This document shows, in pieces, positions 50,860 to 64,000 of a DNA stretch of 64,000 nucleotides. The notes below the pieces were generated by a model. The model did no database searches. It was not told where the DNA came from and worked only from the letters and a program-made list of their open reading frames with translations. Both the position numbers and the translations under genes were made by a program. Where the stretch lies: the NCBI GenBank assembly GCA_013398955.1, contig VWPU01009617.1:62001-126000 (forward strand). The letters are read 5' to 3'. This DNA comes from Callaeas wilsoni (Eukaryota > Chordata > Aves > Passeriformes > Callaeidae). Every line of letters begins with the position of its first letter. Positions within the stretch are counted from its first letter, which is position 1.

Positions 50860-51072
50860 CATAGAGGATCACAGTATCACAGAGGATCCTGAGTTGGAAG
50901 GGATCCACAAGGATGCACCCCAGGACGTGGATGTCCCTCCTGGCTCCCAGAGCACTGCTGACTCATATTCAACTTGCCATTGACCAGGACTCCCAGGTCC
51001 TTTTTCACAGCTGCTGCTCTCCAGTGTCTGGTTCCCCAGCCTGTCTGTACTGGCATTGCATTTAACCATCTT
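50860..51072 (-). repeat. CR1 LINE fragment with internal deletion
   Basis: The left part (GAGGATCACAGTATCACAG, GAGTTGGAAGGGATCCACAA) is a reversed CR1 3' tail. From about 50,950 it jumps to the ORF2 region, whose minus-strand frame reads VKKDLGVLVNGKLNMSQQC, the conserved block after the RT core. The 400-500 bp that normally separate these two parts are missing. Confidence 0.85.
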
Positions 51073-54000
51073 TGCAAATTTCAGTAGGCAGCAATCAGAG
51101 CTATGAAACCCATAATTTTCAGTAAGACTTCAGAAAGTGGGCCTTCTAGCCCAGAGGATGGCAAAATGTGGGGCAGGAGACAGTCTCCCAACACATGCAG
51201 CCTTTTTGAACTTACAGTATAGTATCCCCCTGCAATGCAAACTCCAAATGCTTTTAGACAAACACATACATTGCACCCTTTTAAGGAGAGTTATCAAGGT
51301 GTGTCTGCACTGAAATTCCCAGAGAGTGAACACATGCTCTGCAGTCACTATCCAGTTTCAAGATTTGTTACTACCCACATGTGTGATGCTCCTGGTGGGC
51401 CAGACCAGAGGATTGCAAGGAGCAGTGACCAGCCTGTTCTCTGGACAATCTTGCTTTTCACCAAACACAAAGAGTGAAAGCAGCTTTGTTTGGTTGGTGG
51501 GGTTTTGTTTGTTTTTTTTTAGTTTTATATAATCAAGACATTACAAAATAGTCTACTGAGGTTCCCATGTGTTGTAGGGCTGGACCTGTGTCTTTGAGGG
51601 GTGATGCTCCTTCAGCAGGAAACTCCTGCTCCCAGTGTCACTGCTCCAAGTTGCTGCCTAAAAGGATGTTTGCTGCCCATGGGTATCAAGACTCTCCTGA
51701 ACCAAAGCTAATGTTCTTCCATTTCTAAAAATCCCTATAGGCAGCCACCTGTGTGTCAGCATCCCTGTAGACAGCTCCCGTGGGGATTTCAGACACAGAA
51801 CTACATTTAGGAGAAGTTGGAGAAATTTCTTGTGTCCTAATGGAATAAATTCTGATTTGCCCAGAAGTTTCTGCCTGACTTCTACCACAGTCCCCGTCAG
51901 CAGGATTGGACATGCTTTGCTGTAATCACGATGTAATGGCTCAGAGTTTGTGGGCTGGGCTCTGGTGCTTGAGTGACTGGAGCCGTTATTCCCCTGCAGG
52001 CACAGAGGAAAACACCATTCCCTAAAACTTGGCTAAAGGAAGTTTTATTTGGCATGCATTAGCCCACCCTTGCAAAGCTGAAGGCTGTATACAAAGTCAG
52101 TTAGCACAGATCACCTGAGGTTTAGTTAACAGATATGTAAGGATTAATGGAGTTGTCTGAACTCTGTGAGAGCAGCATTTATAGGGGAACTTCATTAGAT
52201 CCACAGCTGCAAATTATAAACCCTTCTACCCTGTTTGAGGTTTGTTATCTTTAGAGATCACCATGAAAGGTGGAACAGCTGTGAGTGCTATTATTCAAGC
52301 TGATATGTAATGACTGCAAAAAAGGTAGGGTGTTTAGACAGATGATATGAAGAACAGATTTGCAAGAGGATCATTAAATTCATGTTCCTCTGAGCTGGTG
52401 TGCATTGAGAGGAAAGGCATGAGTGAGATACTCAAGCACAGTGAAGTGTCCACAAGAATATCTTCTGGACTTGTCAGAGCAGTGCCCATCAGAGGAGGGA
52501 CTGGGGTGAGCAGGAGGGTAGAGGAGAACAACTTTCCCCTACAGAGGGAAGTCATGTACAAAGGTGTACCCAGTAGCTCTGTTATGTATATCAGTGTTTT
52601 CCAAGACTTCAATATCTTTATTTTATTGAGGAGAACAGTTGTAGCTTCAGTTGCTTGTGGGGTGCTCAGTGCCAGGTTGGTCCTTGGTCCGGAGGAAGCT
52701 GGTGCTGGAGGACTCTGCCTTCAGGTGTCAGAGGGGAGTGCAGGAGGGTTATCAGTGCCTTCAGTCTGGCAGAGCTGCAGCTTGTCATGTCAGCAGTTGT
52801 TCTGGTTTGGTGACCAGCCAGGTTTGAGGTAGATGACAAATCTTGACTGGCCTCTAACTTGAGAGGGGCAAGAAGCAGCTGAATGCTAATAGAGCTTCTC
52901 CTCCCAGTGCCCTCGTCCTGGGCAGGGACTGCTCTTGCTGTCACAGAGCTGCTCTTCCGCTAAAAGCTTTGCTGGTCCTGTTTTGTTTGTCCCAACTCAG
53001 GGACCAGACAAGAGCTTAGTGATGCCTAGGGACTGCACAGATCTGCCGAACATCAGCAGAGAGAGGCACAACCCGGAGTGGTGTATTTTCTCTCCCTTGG
53101 CTCTGGCGAAGGCTGCAGGAATTATTTAGGGATGAAAAAACTTCTCTTGCTTTCAGAGCCAAGTAGGAAAACAGTCACTTTATCAACCACTTGGCACATG
53201 TGCTTTGGCGAGGCAGAGGAGGCATGTGGGGTCTCCGTAATTATTATCAACGACTTTTTCAGAGGAGGGGGTAGAACCTGAGTCCTTGAAACTTAGATTC
53301 CCTTCAGGTGCTGAGAGGAGGGGAATAAGGGAGGTATTATTAGAAAGCATTTCTTCTATTTAACAGATGTTAAATAGCACTATACCGCTATATCAATCTG
53401 TCAAATACACTAATGGGAAACAGCATATAGAAAAGTCGAGATGTGAATTTCACAGGGAAACAACTGCCCCCCTTCTGCAGGATCCTGGGGTCTAGGGGCC
53501 AGCGCGGAGCACAAGGAGCAGCTGCACATATGCCAGGCACATGTGGATGGAGAGGGGAAGGAATAGTTGTGGACTATGACAGAAAAAACTTGGTGCAGCT
53601 GGAAAGGTTTTCACCCACCTTGTCCTGGTTGTTGCACTTGAAACTGGATTAAAAATATCCTTAAAGCAGAGACCACACATATCTTTGGGTTTTGACAAGT
53701 TGTGTGTACCGTGCCATGGGTTTCAGTGGTGTTAATCGGCATTTTAACAACGTAGGTGGTTTAAAGTCTGAGGGAGAAAAACAAACCTCTAATGGATGAA
53801 TAAAGGTTGAAAAGCAAGCCTGGCTTTGCAGTAGTGTGTGTTAGTTCCAAGTCAGACCCAGAGCGATGGCATTTTCCTCTTGGACTCTGCGTTGCTTCCT
53901 TAAACTTGTCCTGGTGATCCCCAGCCACCGGCTGCGACCACAGGCAGCCGAGGTCGGTACGGTTTTGTTAACAGAGCTGCCTGAAGCTCAAGGTTAAGTG

Positions 54001-55792
54001 ATGGGAATTTCAAAACAAAACAATAAATTAATAAAATGAATGTGTCATCAGCTGATCCTCTTCTGACCACCATCTGTCCCCTGATCATGTGACGTCTCCC
54101 AGCTGGCCACCCAAGAGACAAACCATGCAAGATCATCATCACAACATATGCTGCTATTTACACATTTTTAAAGGTAATAGTTGCTAGGCTGTCATATTAG
54201 TAGTTAAAAGCAGTTATTTGGAAGCTAGGGGATTTTTTCTTTATTTCTCTCCTCTTTTTTTTCCCTTAGGAAGGCAGTGACTCAGCAGGTATATTTCTGA
54301 CAGAGATGTGTTTAGGGTTGGAGCAGTGGAAGTTCCTATGTACAGTCTATGTAATTCTACCCCCCTGTGTCCCCACCTTGTTCTTTGGTATGCTGTTGTG
54401 CCTTTTGTAATGTGCAGTAGAATAAATAAAATAGAAAGAAGGCAATGGTACCACAAATGTCACTAGTGTACCTTTTAGGAACATTATGTGCTCTCTTTGC
54501 TATCTCCAGGATGCAAACCAAGCCGTGCATTTTTAAACTATTGTTAAGATCAAGGATGTGGTTATGAGAAGACTTACAATTTATAGGATACTTAAGCATT
54601 AAGGATTGAGGCACAGAACATTTCCTGGGGATTAACGACTGACTGGGTGAGCCTCAGGCCATTAACCCCTGCCTGCCATTAATCTTCAGGAAATGCCCTG
54701 CAGTGAGGTCGTTATTGCTGTTATATGCAGAAACAGAAAAATAATAATAAGAAAGGACCGTGGATTATTTATTTATATTTTACGTAACACGATTCTATTG
54801 GGACTGTAGGAAACGAACATCTTTCTCTTTAGCTGGTCGTACTGCTGGAATTAATGCAGTTCCTGCATCTCACTCTTCTGTGGAAGATTATTGTCAGATT
54901 GCAGGAGTGCAAGTGGGGCAGGATTTGGCCCACTGCTTGTATTGCAGTGTTTAATACAATGAATAAGCCCTGCTTCTCTGATATAACTGCTGGCACAATT
55001 TAGCCCTATATAAAAACCAGCTCAAAATGCTTGTTTTACAGCAAAGCAATTTATTCACAGTTCTAAGCAACTCACAGCCTTTTTTTAACTCATTGAATAA
55101 TCCTTTTAGGTTGCCCATAAAGCAGGTGAAATGCTTCTGCTGCAGTCCTAAGGCAGAACACAGGCTGCATAAATAGCATCTAAATTACTAGGAATACAAA
55201 ATACACATGCAGTAATACATACCTACAAAGGCAAATTCATACTGACAGGACTGCAGTGTGTGCTTATCAGCAGCAAAACATCTCGGGGGAAAAAAAAAGT
55301 GGCTTTATATTGAAATTTTATATATATTTCTCTCTATATAAACACTTAAATACTCTTTTTTGCATGTTCTAAAGCCCAGATGCAGGCTCCTTTTTAATGA
55401 GCCTGCCTGCTTAAACATTTATTAGCTTAGAGATGTATAGTTTTCATAAAGCTGGCTGATTCTTTTTGCAGAATATCTTTGCAAAAAAAAGCTTTTTTTT
55501 TGTGTACATGGCCTCAGTCCTTGCAACCTCCTAGAGAGTCTGTCAAGGCACAACTTAAAAGCTCGTTCAGGCGACCATGACCCCCTGCTAGCAGATTGTC
55601 TGCCTAAAAGGTAAGGGAAAGCTAAAAAAGAAGTAGAAACTTAAAAGTAGCTTCTCAAAGGCTGCATAGATCTTTTTTTTTGTTAAACCTAAAGTGTTTA
55701 AAAGCTTTAATATTGATGGCCTGTCAACTTTGTCCTGATTCTTTGGCTTTCAGTTAAAAGGTTTTTGTTGTTGTAGCTTATGCAGTTGCTCT
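51073..55792. other. Intergenic stretch before MSANTD1, no gene recognised
   Basis: About 4.7 kb without CR1 copies or supported exons. The last 1.2 kb (54.6-55.8 kb) is AT-rich and includes a TATATATATT run near 55,320. It may hold the promoter region of MSANTD1 but no core promoter could be fixed. Confidence 0.5.
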
Positions 55793-55826
55793 GTTGCTAT
55801 GGAAACGTGACATCAAAATGACGTTT
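55793..55826 (+). promoter_or_regulatory. RFX X-box followed by two CRE-like sites
   Basis: GTTGCTATGGAAAC (55,793-55,806) is a full two-armed RFX-type X-box (consensus GTTGCCATGGAAAC with one base changed). One base later comes TGACATCA (55,808-55,815), then TGACGTTT (55,819-55,826), both CRE/AP-1-like. The X-box with a CRE right after it resembles the X1-X2 arrangement of composite RFX/CREB elements. It lies 225 bp upstream of the MSANTD1 coding exon, fitting a proximal promoter or intronic enhancer. Confidence 0.6.
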
Positions 55827-56005
55827 CTCTGTTTAAAAGCTTTTAACTAAATTCCTGCCTGTCAGATGTAGGCCCCATTTTGTGCACTCAAGCTTCAAGC
55901 TGTTGCAAAAAGGTTTCATATGTTCTGTTGTCATTCAAATTCTTTATCCACATATGCATGTCTTGCACTACAAAAAACCTAAACTAAAAACTCAATCTAT
56001 ATTAA

Positions 56006-56296
<291 letters not shown>

Positions 56297-57060
56297 TAAG
56301 CTTCAGTTAATTCTTTTTATTTTAAGAGATTTTAGCAGGGACGGCGCAGTGATTTTTGCCTTTCAGAAAGAAGTCTCCTAGAGGAAATCTGTCGATAAAA
56401 GATTAAAGATTGTTCATATCGCTTTTAAAATTCTCTCTTGCCAGTGCTGTTACGTCATTGTTAATTTTTCCCCCCCATTTCATGTCAAACTCTGGGACAA
56501 CTTTGTTTCTTTAAAATTAGCTGGCGTTGTTATGATGCAGAGGGATGGAAATGTATTTAATGGGGAAAAGAGATTTATTTTTTTTTGCTCTTTGCTGAGG
56601 GGACTGATTGTGTTAGCTTGGCAGCCAGTTCCTTGCAGTGAAACTCCTGCAGTTTCAAGTGGCCACTGAGGATCGGAATTGCAAGGCAAAGTTAAAAAAA
56701 AAAAAAGAAAACTAGAACAGAATAATGTTTGGGGGGGCTGATGCTCCTAGATTTTGGTCTCGTGAGTTGAAGGGTTACACTTCACGGGGCCAAGAATAAT
56801 TGAATGTCTTATTACTGAGTGACACACATTGCTATAATTATAAGCAGCAGTGAAAGAACTATTATATCTGCAGAGAGAATCAATGTGCACCGTCAATACT
56901 GCTCCAAAGGAGTCGGGGGGAGGGCGGAGGTGTCTACGAGGGGATGATAAAGAACAGGCAAGCAGTCAGGAGGGGAAGTTGGCTTCAGAAAATGCGAGGC
57001 ATTTGTGCATTTGTTGTTTGCAGGGAGAAAAATAATTAGAACTTAAGAGAATTATTTCCA

Positions 57061-57083
57061 TATATATATATTTTTTTTTTTTT
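57061..57083. repeat. (TA)5 followed by poly-T
   Basis: Simple repeat of five TA units and thirteen T residues. Confidence 0.9.
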
Positions 57084-57870
57084 AAAATTCTTATCTCTGT
57101 GAAGCACGAACTGCCTCATACTGGAAATCCTGAGTGGTGACTTGAGCTATGTGCTTGTAATGCAAGAAAATCAAATATGTGACTCTTTTATTTAATCTCT
57201 CCTCAAAGCTCATATTAATAATAAAAAAGGTTATTACAGCAGGCAACCATGTTAAAACTGCTCGCTTTTCTGTAAGGCACCCTTACTGTATTTAATGCAG
57301 AGACTGCTCATCAAATAGAAAACTAGGGAAAATCCTGTAAACCCCTTAACTTTGAATGTCCTTCTACGTTTCTATCATCCACAAGCATAATGTTTAACAT
57401 CATTTGCCATAACATTAAACCTGATGTTTTGTAGCAAATGCTAACGTCTCCAAAATGTTTGAGCAACCCTGCTGTAATCCCTACAGTTTTCTTCACCCAG
57501 ACTGTGGATGAGAAAGCTGGAAGTGAGATAAATTTTTGTCCAGCATCACCCAGCAATTCGCACTCGGATGCAGATTTGGGAGTCGGGAGCTGCTGGCTAC
57601 CAGGCTTTTGCTTAGTCTGCTAAATCTGCAGTCCTCCCTGCTGGGAATTGCATCTCGCGGCACTGAGATTTTACAGGTGTCTGTAGCAGCAACACTGCAC
57701 GATAGTTAAGTGCCGTAATTGCCAAGTGGAAGAGGTTATTTCTGTCAGCCTTTGTTCTAAATTTACTGTGTTGTCATCAATCAGAGAGTCTCATTTTTTT
57801 TCTAATTAATGTTTTCATTTAAAGTTGCATTGGGGGAGGGGAAGAAATAAAATCACTCGCACACATGCAC

Positions 57871-57886
57871 TGTGTGTGTGTGTGTG
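57871..57886. repeat. (TG)8 microsatellite
   Basis: Eight TG units preceded by CACACATGCAC, which can pair with the repeat. Confidence 0.95.
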
Positions 57887-60800
57887 AGAAACTGCACTTT
57901 TAAGAAACATCCTTCTATTTCTGTGAACTTCTAAGATTGCTTCTGTTGCATGTTGTCACTCTGCTTTTCTATTTTGCAGTGCATTGCAGCTCCCTGCTTA
58001 TTGATTGAGATGCTAATTTAGGAGAGTTAAAAACTGCCTTGTGCTGTCACAGAGCTGTTTCATTTTGTGCTCTGGAATATAAAATGCATCTTCTTGTTGT
58101 TCATTCACACTCATGTGCTTTGCTGTCAAGGTGAGGTGGTATGGAGAATGGGGACAAGCAGAAGCTGTTACTTAAAATTTCTAATTTTCTGGGTACTTTT
58201 TGGTGGTGAGGATAAGGAAGGTTGTGGTGAAACTGTAAATGATGTGAGTGGCCACCGACTGCAGGCTTTGCTGTGAGGCAGCCGAGTTTTAATCCACATT
58301 TGGGTGCCTGCAGGACACTTGAGGAAGATGCTTTACATCACTGTATTTCTGAGCATCATTGCAGCACTGTGGCACAAACTGGAAAAGCAGATCCTGAGAG
58401 CAGGAAAATGCTCTATTTTGAGATAATACTTTGCAATGATTACATTGGGTTAGTGAGTGTGACATGGGAGAACGTAGCACCAGTAGCAGAAGTGGGGGGG
58501 GTGTTCTGCACCTAAGAGCTTGCTTCTTCCCCTGCCTCAGGATCCTGTACTTCTTTAGGCAACTCTTAACAGTCCTGCAGAGGTGGAGTGGCCTCTACTC
58601 TTCCTTTAACAGTCAGAAATAAACTGCATTAAAATATTTAGTCAGATAATATTATTTAGCCATGTGCCACAACTTCATAAAGGAACATAAACCGCCTGTC
58701 CTACAAATTACTACACATACATATATGGATGAATAAATATATGTATATTTTTTTCTCTAAAAGGAAAAAGCAGTATTTAAATATTTCTATTAGTCTTTTT
58801 AACCAAGTTTAGTTTTAAAAGTGCTGTCACTGGCATGTCTTATCATGGGACATCTGTTGAAACAGATATTGATGATCTGAAACATACGAGGATCTGAAAC
58901 AGAAAGCAGTGAACATGTTTATAAAGGTGCTCTCCAGTCTGAGGATGCCATGGCATTCTAACAGGCAGTTCAGAAAATACTGTTTTCTTTATTCTTCTCA
59001 GTCCAAGCCATTCATTATGAGTAGGTGTCCAAGTCAGACAAACACATGCACATGTAGGGAAGGACTGTTTCTTGGCCAATAATTATTGCAGTTGCTGCAG
59101 CAAGTGCAGCCTTCATGGGTGTGTACAGTGGCAGGGGGCTCAGAAGGGGCTCCCACCTGAGGTATTCACCCTGGTTCTGGGTGTGTTGGATCCCACGTGG
59201 GATCTTGTGCTGCCAGGTAAAGTTACTTCAGGTATAGCTCAGTGTGCATGAGCATCTCTCACGAAAGCAATTTTAGGGTGATCATATCCCATTCCTCCAC
59301 ATCTGAAGTGAAAATATTATTCAGGTGTTAAAATGCCATATGGAAATCTCTTTTATCTCATAATTTTCTCCTTGAATTCTTGTGTTTATTTCTGCCTGCC
59401 CTATATTTCAGCAAGATGACAAGAGAATGAGAAGATGTTTAGAGAACAGTTAGGCTGAGATGTGGAAAGCTGTCTTTATTAAGAGAAGTGGAAAAGTTTG
59501 TGAATGCTAAAGGAGTTTTAGAGGTGCATAAAAATATGCACTATTTTTCAGAATGTAAAGCAGATATTTTTTTTGCCATGATACAAGAAGTTATTTGTAA
59601 GAATTGCAAGGCAAGAAATGCAAAATTAGTTAAAGTCATATAAATCTGTATTGCACTGCATAATAAGCATGTAGAACTCCTTGCCACTGAAAATCATTGA
59701 CACCAAGAGAGCACCAGGTTGTTTTAGTATTATTATTTTTACTAAAGATTAGATTTATTAAATAAAAAAAACAGATGTTGTTTGTCTTCCAATTAGGTAA
59801 AGTTATGAAAGACAATGGGTTTCGGGATATTACTGGCTGTTGATGGAAAAATAATCATGCTTTTTTATGGGTGAATGTGCCCTCAAAAGCTGTCAAAATC
59901 ATTCCTGAAGTATTCAACACTGACCTTTGTCAGAAGAGAGTGAGACGATGGACTGATCTGGCAGTGGTTCCTGTATTCCTCTGCATTACTGTAGTCCAAG
60001 TGCATTTGGAGGAAACTAATCAGGGAAAAATATACCGTGACCTGAAGTAATTCTTACTGGAGTCTCAGTATATTGGGGGACCATTTCATCCACCGTGGAA
60101 ATTGACTGGGTGGAAAATTCTGCACAGCACCATAGGTGGAAGGAAAATTCTTTCTGCAGGTGTATTTGAGTAAAGTTCTGCTTTTAGGCAGTGCTGTAAA
60201 ATCTGAAATATCTGCTGTGGATAGATCAGCCACCAGGTTTTTAATGTTCCACTTCAAAGATACCTGTGTGGTGAGCTGCATGAACCTCCCCATTTATCCA
60301 TCCTGGAAGAAGGAAGGTCTGAGTCAAGCTTCCTGGAATTCAAAGTTAAGCTTTCAGATGTGCTGGTCATCAGAAGTTTTCCTGAGATTAGCATGCCAGC
60401 TCTCGAGGTTTAGCATCCCTTAGAGCATGTGCCCAGTTCTTTGTGCTGTGCAGCCTACTCGGGGCTATCAGCACATGTGAACCTGTAATTATTCCTTCTC
60501 AAAGAAAGCACTGTCCTGTCACTGCTAATGTGCTGATCTCACTGTGTCACAGTGCTCTGTAACTGCTGTTATAATATTGCCACTGACACAATACACACTG
60601 GCTTAGAAAGAGGAAACAGGGTTTGCACAGCTTGCACAGTGGTCCACAGTTTTGACTGATTCCTTCTGATGTTTAAAAATAAGAACTGTGTGAATGCAAA
60701 TTTATTATTTTCAAAAACAACACCCTCCCCAAAGCCTAGAAAACAGGATGCAGCTGTTGCTCTTTGATTTGAATCGCAGTCAATTAATGTTAATGATTGG

Positions 60801-62663
60801 TAAATTTAAATCAGTCTCATGATTTGAATGAAAGAGTAGTCTAATTTTTTATTTTCATGTGTACATGATAGCAATTAAACATTTTTGCTTGTGTAATCCG
60901 TTGCTATACTCTATGACATTATGCAACTGGAAAATCTGACCTCTGTTACAGCAAATGATAAAATATGAGTGCAGGCAAATTACTGCAAAAAGTTGAATTT
61001 GAATATTTTACTATCTTTCTCTTTAATTTCAATAATTTATGGCAGATGCACAACTTAGTATTGTACTTTCATCATCCTTCTTTTCCTCGCCATTGATTGG
61101 TTCATAAACAGTTGCTATTTATTATTTATTTTGAAAGCTTTTCCTAGAAACCCCAGGAGATGGATGTTGTATCCATTCCTTAAGGCAAGTAGTAATATCA
61201 AATGCTGCAATAATAATAAAAAAGCAATACTGCTTTGAGCAAAGTCTAAAAAAATGAAGCAAGTTATAGATTGCTTGCTTTTTGCTGACTAAATAATGAT
61301 GATTTTAAAAAAACCCAACTCTTTAAAACATAATATTGTGATAGTTTTATTTTAGAAGGTGGATTAATAGGCTCAGAGAATAAAGTCTGAAAAAAAGTCA
61401 GTGGCAGCACAAATGACTCAACAGTTGTCTCAGTCTATTCAGTGGTGCATTTTGGCAGTGGGATCTCAAAGTCCATTAATTTATTCACTTCTCTGGAATA
61501 AGACAAGCAATCACCTTTCAAATTAACTGGATTGGCATGCTTTGGGTATTTGTCCACTGGAAATCTGACTTTGATCACTGAGTTTTTGGAGAGAGTTCTC
61601 AGTTGCCTCTGCTCTCAGCTGGATTTTCGTAGAGCCTCATGATACAGCAACAGGTCTAGATAAACTCAGTGTGAATTTATTTTGCAAGCTCTGCTGACTT
61701 TCTTGCTTACCTCTGTTTCTTACCTCATTTTTCCTGCCTGGCTCGCTCACTCAGGCAGTGATATGCCCAATTTCAAAGTGTTAATGTTTGGCTCATCTTG
61801 CTCTCTCATTTCTGGACTGTTGCATTCCAGCCTTTGTATTGTTCTGTTTCTTTTAACATCCTCATGTTTCATTAAAACAAACAAAACCCCAAATCCATCT
61901 CTTGGAAGCAACTAAGATTGCTGTGATGAGTTATGCTAATGACTGAGGGCAGTAAATTAATCTCTGCTTTAGACTCCAGTTTTTCCAGGGTTACATTTAC
62001 CTCAATGCAGGCAAAAGCTCTCAGCTGTCTCACTAGGTTTTCCGGACTTCTGACAGTTGTAGAAAAAGTATTTAAAAGTCAGTGAATTCTGGAACTTGGT
62101 ATTAGTATTACGAAGGTAGCTATTTGTTTTGTTTTACCAGAAAGCTAAACCAGCAACACTATTGCAGTGAATATTCTTCCCACTTACCTCCACCTGCAGC
62201 ATTTCTACTTCTCTTCCAAAGGACTGACACTCCCTTTCCCCTTATCTTCTCATCTCTTCCTCTGTTCCATCCTTTTTTCTGTGTGTTTGAGCCAGACTCC
62301 ATATAGGTAGATGATTGCTGCTAGTGCTGCTTTTAAGCTAACACAGTTCTCTTGTCTACCTCCTGGTAGTGATCTCTTTTATTTAGCTCAGAGCTATGGT
62401 AAGCAGTCAGAAGTAGAAGAATTAGTATCCATTCAATGCATTGAGAGCCAGAGAAATACCTGAGTTTGTACGACTGCAACTCTACAGCTCTGTGACCAGA
62501 CAATAAACAACAGCTCTTCCTTCAAAATTGTCATAGTTCTTTAAAACTATGTTTTTTTTTACAGAAACCGTAAAAAGTTTCTGGGTACACAGCTGAGCTC
62601 AAACAACAACAAAAAGGTACCAGCCTACTCAAGCAAAATATCTGCTCCTGGAAACTTTCCATT

Positions 62664-63235
62664 GAATCATAGAACGGTTCAGGTTGGAAGGGTCCTTTAA
62701 AGACCATCTCGCTCCAACCCCTCCCATGGGCAGGGACACCTTCACTAAGCCAGATTGCTCAAAGCCACATCCAAACTGGTCTTGAGCGCTGCCAGGATGC
62801 AGCATCCACAGCTTCCCGGGGCAACCTGTTTCAGTGGCTCACCGCCCTTATTCAAAATTTCTTCCTTATATCTAGTGTGAATCTACAATAAGGTCTTCCC
62901 AGAGGCTCTTCCCAGATCAGGCTCTTCTCCAGGCTGAACAAGCTCAGCTCTCTCAGCCCATATCCATGGCAGAGCTGCTCCAACCCTCTGAGGATTTTTG
63001 TAGCCCTCCAGGTGGGGTTTCAGGAGAAGAGCGCAGAGGGGCAGAATCCCCTCCCTCAACCTGCTGGCCACGCTGCTTTTGCTGCAGCCCAGGATAATGG
63101 TTGGCTTTGTGGGCTACGAGGACATTGCTGGCTCATGTCCAGCCTGTCATCCACCAGCACCCCCAGCTCCTTCCCTGTAGGACTGCCCTCAATCTATTCA
63201 TCCCCCAGCCTGTATTTATACCTGGGTTGCCCCAA
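62664..63235 (-). repeat. CR1 LINE, 3' part
   Basis: Begins with the reversed tail GAATCATAGAACGGTTCAGG and TTGGAAGGGTCCTTTAAAGA, then CGGGGCAACCTGTTTCAGTG, CTCTTCTCCAGGCTGAACAA and ACCAGCACCCCCAGCTCCTT, in the order of the avian CR1 3' region and ORF2 C terminus. About 570 bp, 5' truncated, with small deletions. Confidence 0.93.
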
Positions 63236-63269
63236 AAATCACCACAGGGGTGGGTGATTTAATGAAAGG

Positions 63270-64000
63270 AGGTGCAAGTAATGAGGCTGAGGATACTTGC
63301 TATCTTTATTTCAGCCTTCACTGTCCACATGTCTCAGTCGGGTGTGCCTGCAGCAGAGTTACCAGAAATAGCAGCAGTAGAAAAGGACTGAGTCAGGAAT
63401 CATCTGAAAGTTTATGAAGATTGAGGGAGGTCTCTAGGGACTGCAAAAAGGCTGTTGAATCTTCAGAAAGGCAGAAACAGGAATTGAAAGTTCTTCCCTT
63501 CAACTCCTTAGAAGATCATTAAGCAGGAAGTTTTGGAAGCAATTTCCAGCCACGTAAAGGAGAAAGCGGTGACTGGGGATAGCCAGAGTGGATTTACCAG
63601 CACTGAATCACATCTGACTGACCTGCTTGCTTTCTGTTTTTAAAAGAGGTTTGTGGGTGAGGGTAGAGCAAAGTGTCATCTAGCTTGACAGTACAAACCC
63701 TTTTGACACAGTCTTCAAGAACATCCTTGTATCCAAGCTGGGATGTTATACTCCAAATGGAAGGACTACCAGCTGGGTAGAAAACTGAGTCTCTGGGCAC
63801 ACAGAGTAGTTGTTAATGGCTTGTATTCTGCCCAGAGGCTCATTCCCAGTGGAGGACTGCAGGGGTTTTGTACTGGGACATGCCCTGTTGAATATCAACA
63901 ATCCAAAGGAGAAGTTGGAGTGCACGTTCACTGTTTTGCAGATGGTGCCAAACTGGAGGGCTGCAGTCTGCACCTGCGAGGGCGGGACTGCCACTCAGAG
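63270..64000 (+). repeat. CR1-like LINE, reverse transcriptase region (runs off the window)
   Basis: A diverged + strand copy. CAGAGTGGATTTACCAGCAC matches the QHGFTKG region; GTGGAGGACTGCAGGGGTTT and TGTACTGGGACATGCCCTGT match SGVLQG.VLGP; TTTTGCAGATGGTGCCAAAC matches the FADDTKL catalytic region, where the second aspartate is replaced (GAT GGT). Frames are broken. The copy continues past 64,000. The left edge is approximate. Confidence 0.75.

Overview
The window is a piece of an amniote nuclear chromosome, most probably from a bird. The only abundant interspersed repeat is the CR1 LINE, the introns are short, and the HTT reading frame is close to the known bird and mammal proteins. No bacterial, plasmid or CRISPR features are seen.

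Region 1 (1-17,180, + strand) is the 3' end of the huntingtin gene, HTT. Sixteen coding exons can be joined from GT-AG junctions at 163-350, 984-1110, 1962-2062, 3920-4074, 4444-4583, 4752-4834, 5085-5215, 5399-5528, 6284-6439, 8865-9055, 9496-9610, 9834-10047, 10191-10296, 11643-11805, 12447-12607 and 13571-13784. They give one uninterrupted frame of 790 codons plus a stop, the C-terminal quarter of the protein. If the human 67-exon structure holds, these are exons 52-67. A 3' untranslated region of about 3.4 kb follows, with poly(A) signal candidates near 15.4-15.7, 16.73 and 17.15 kb. CR1 fragments sit in three of the introns. A nearly perfect 40-bp inverted repeat sits in the penultimate-but-one intron (11,919-12,027).

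Region 2 (17.2-56.0 kb) is about 39 kb with no protein-coding gene that I can support. It holds CR1 copies and fragments at 23.9-24.5, 25.4-26.7, 35.5-37.1, 46.1-46.3 and 50.9-51.1 kb, a few simple repeats, and a CpG-rich block at about 48.0-48.7 kb. The CR1 at 25.4 kb contains one N flanked by a perfect 21-bp duplication, which looks like an assembly join. Just before the next gene, at 55,793-55,826, there is an RFX-type X-box directly followed by two CRE-like sites.

Region 3 (56.0-64.0 kb, + strand) is the first coding exon of MSANTD1, the gene that follows HTT in mammals too. Its exon carries the start codon and the front of the Myb/SANT-like DNA-binding domain. The rest of the window is its first downstream intron, ending in two CR1 copies that face away from each other. 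No later MSANTD1 exon was found. HTT and MSANTD1 are conserved neighbours (synteny); nothing in the sequence suggests that they act in one pathway.
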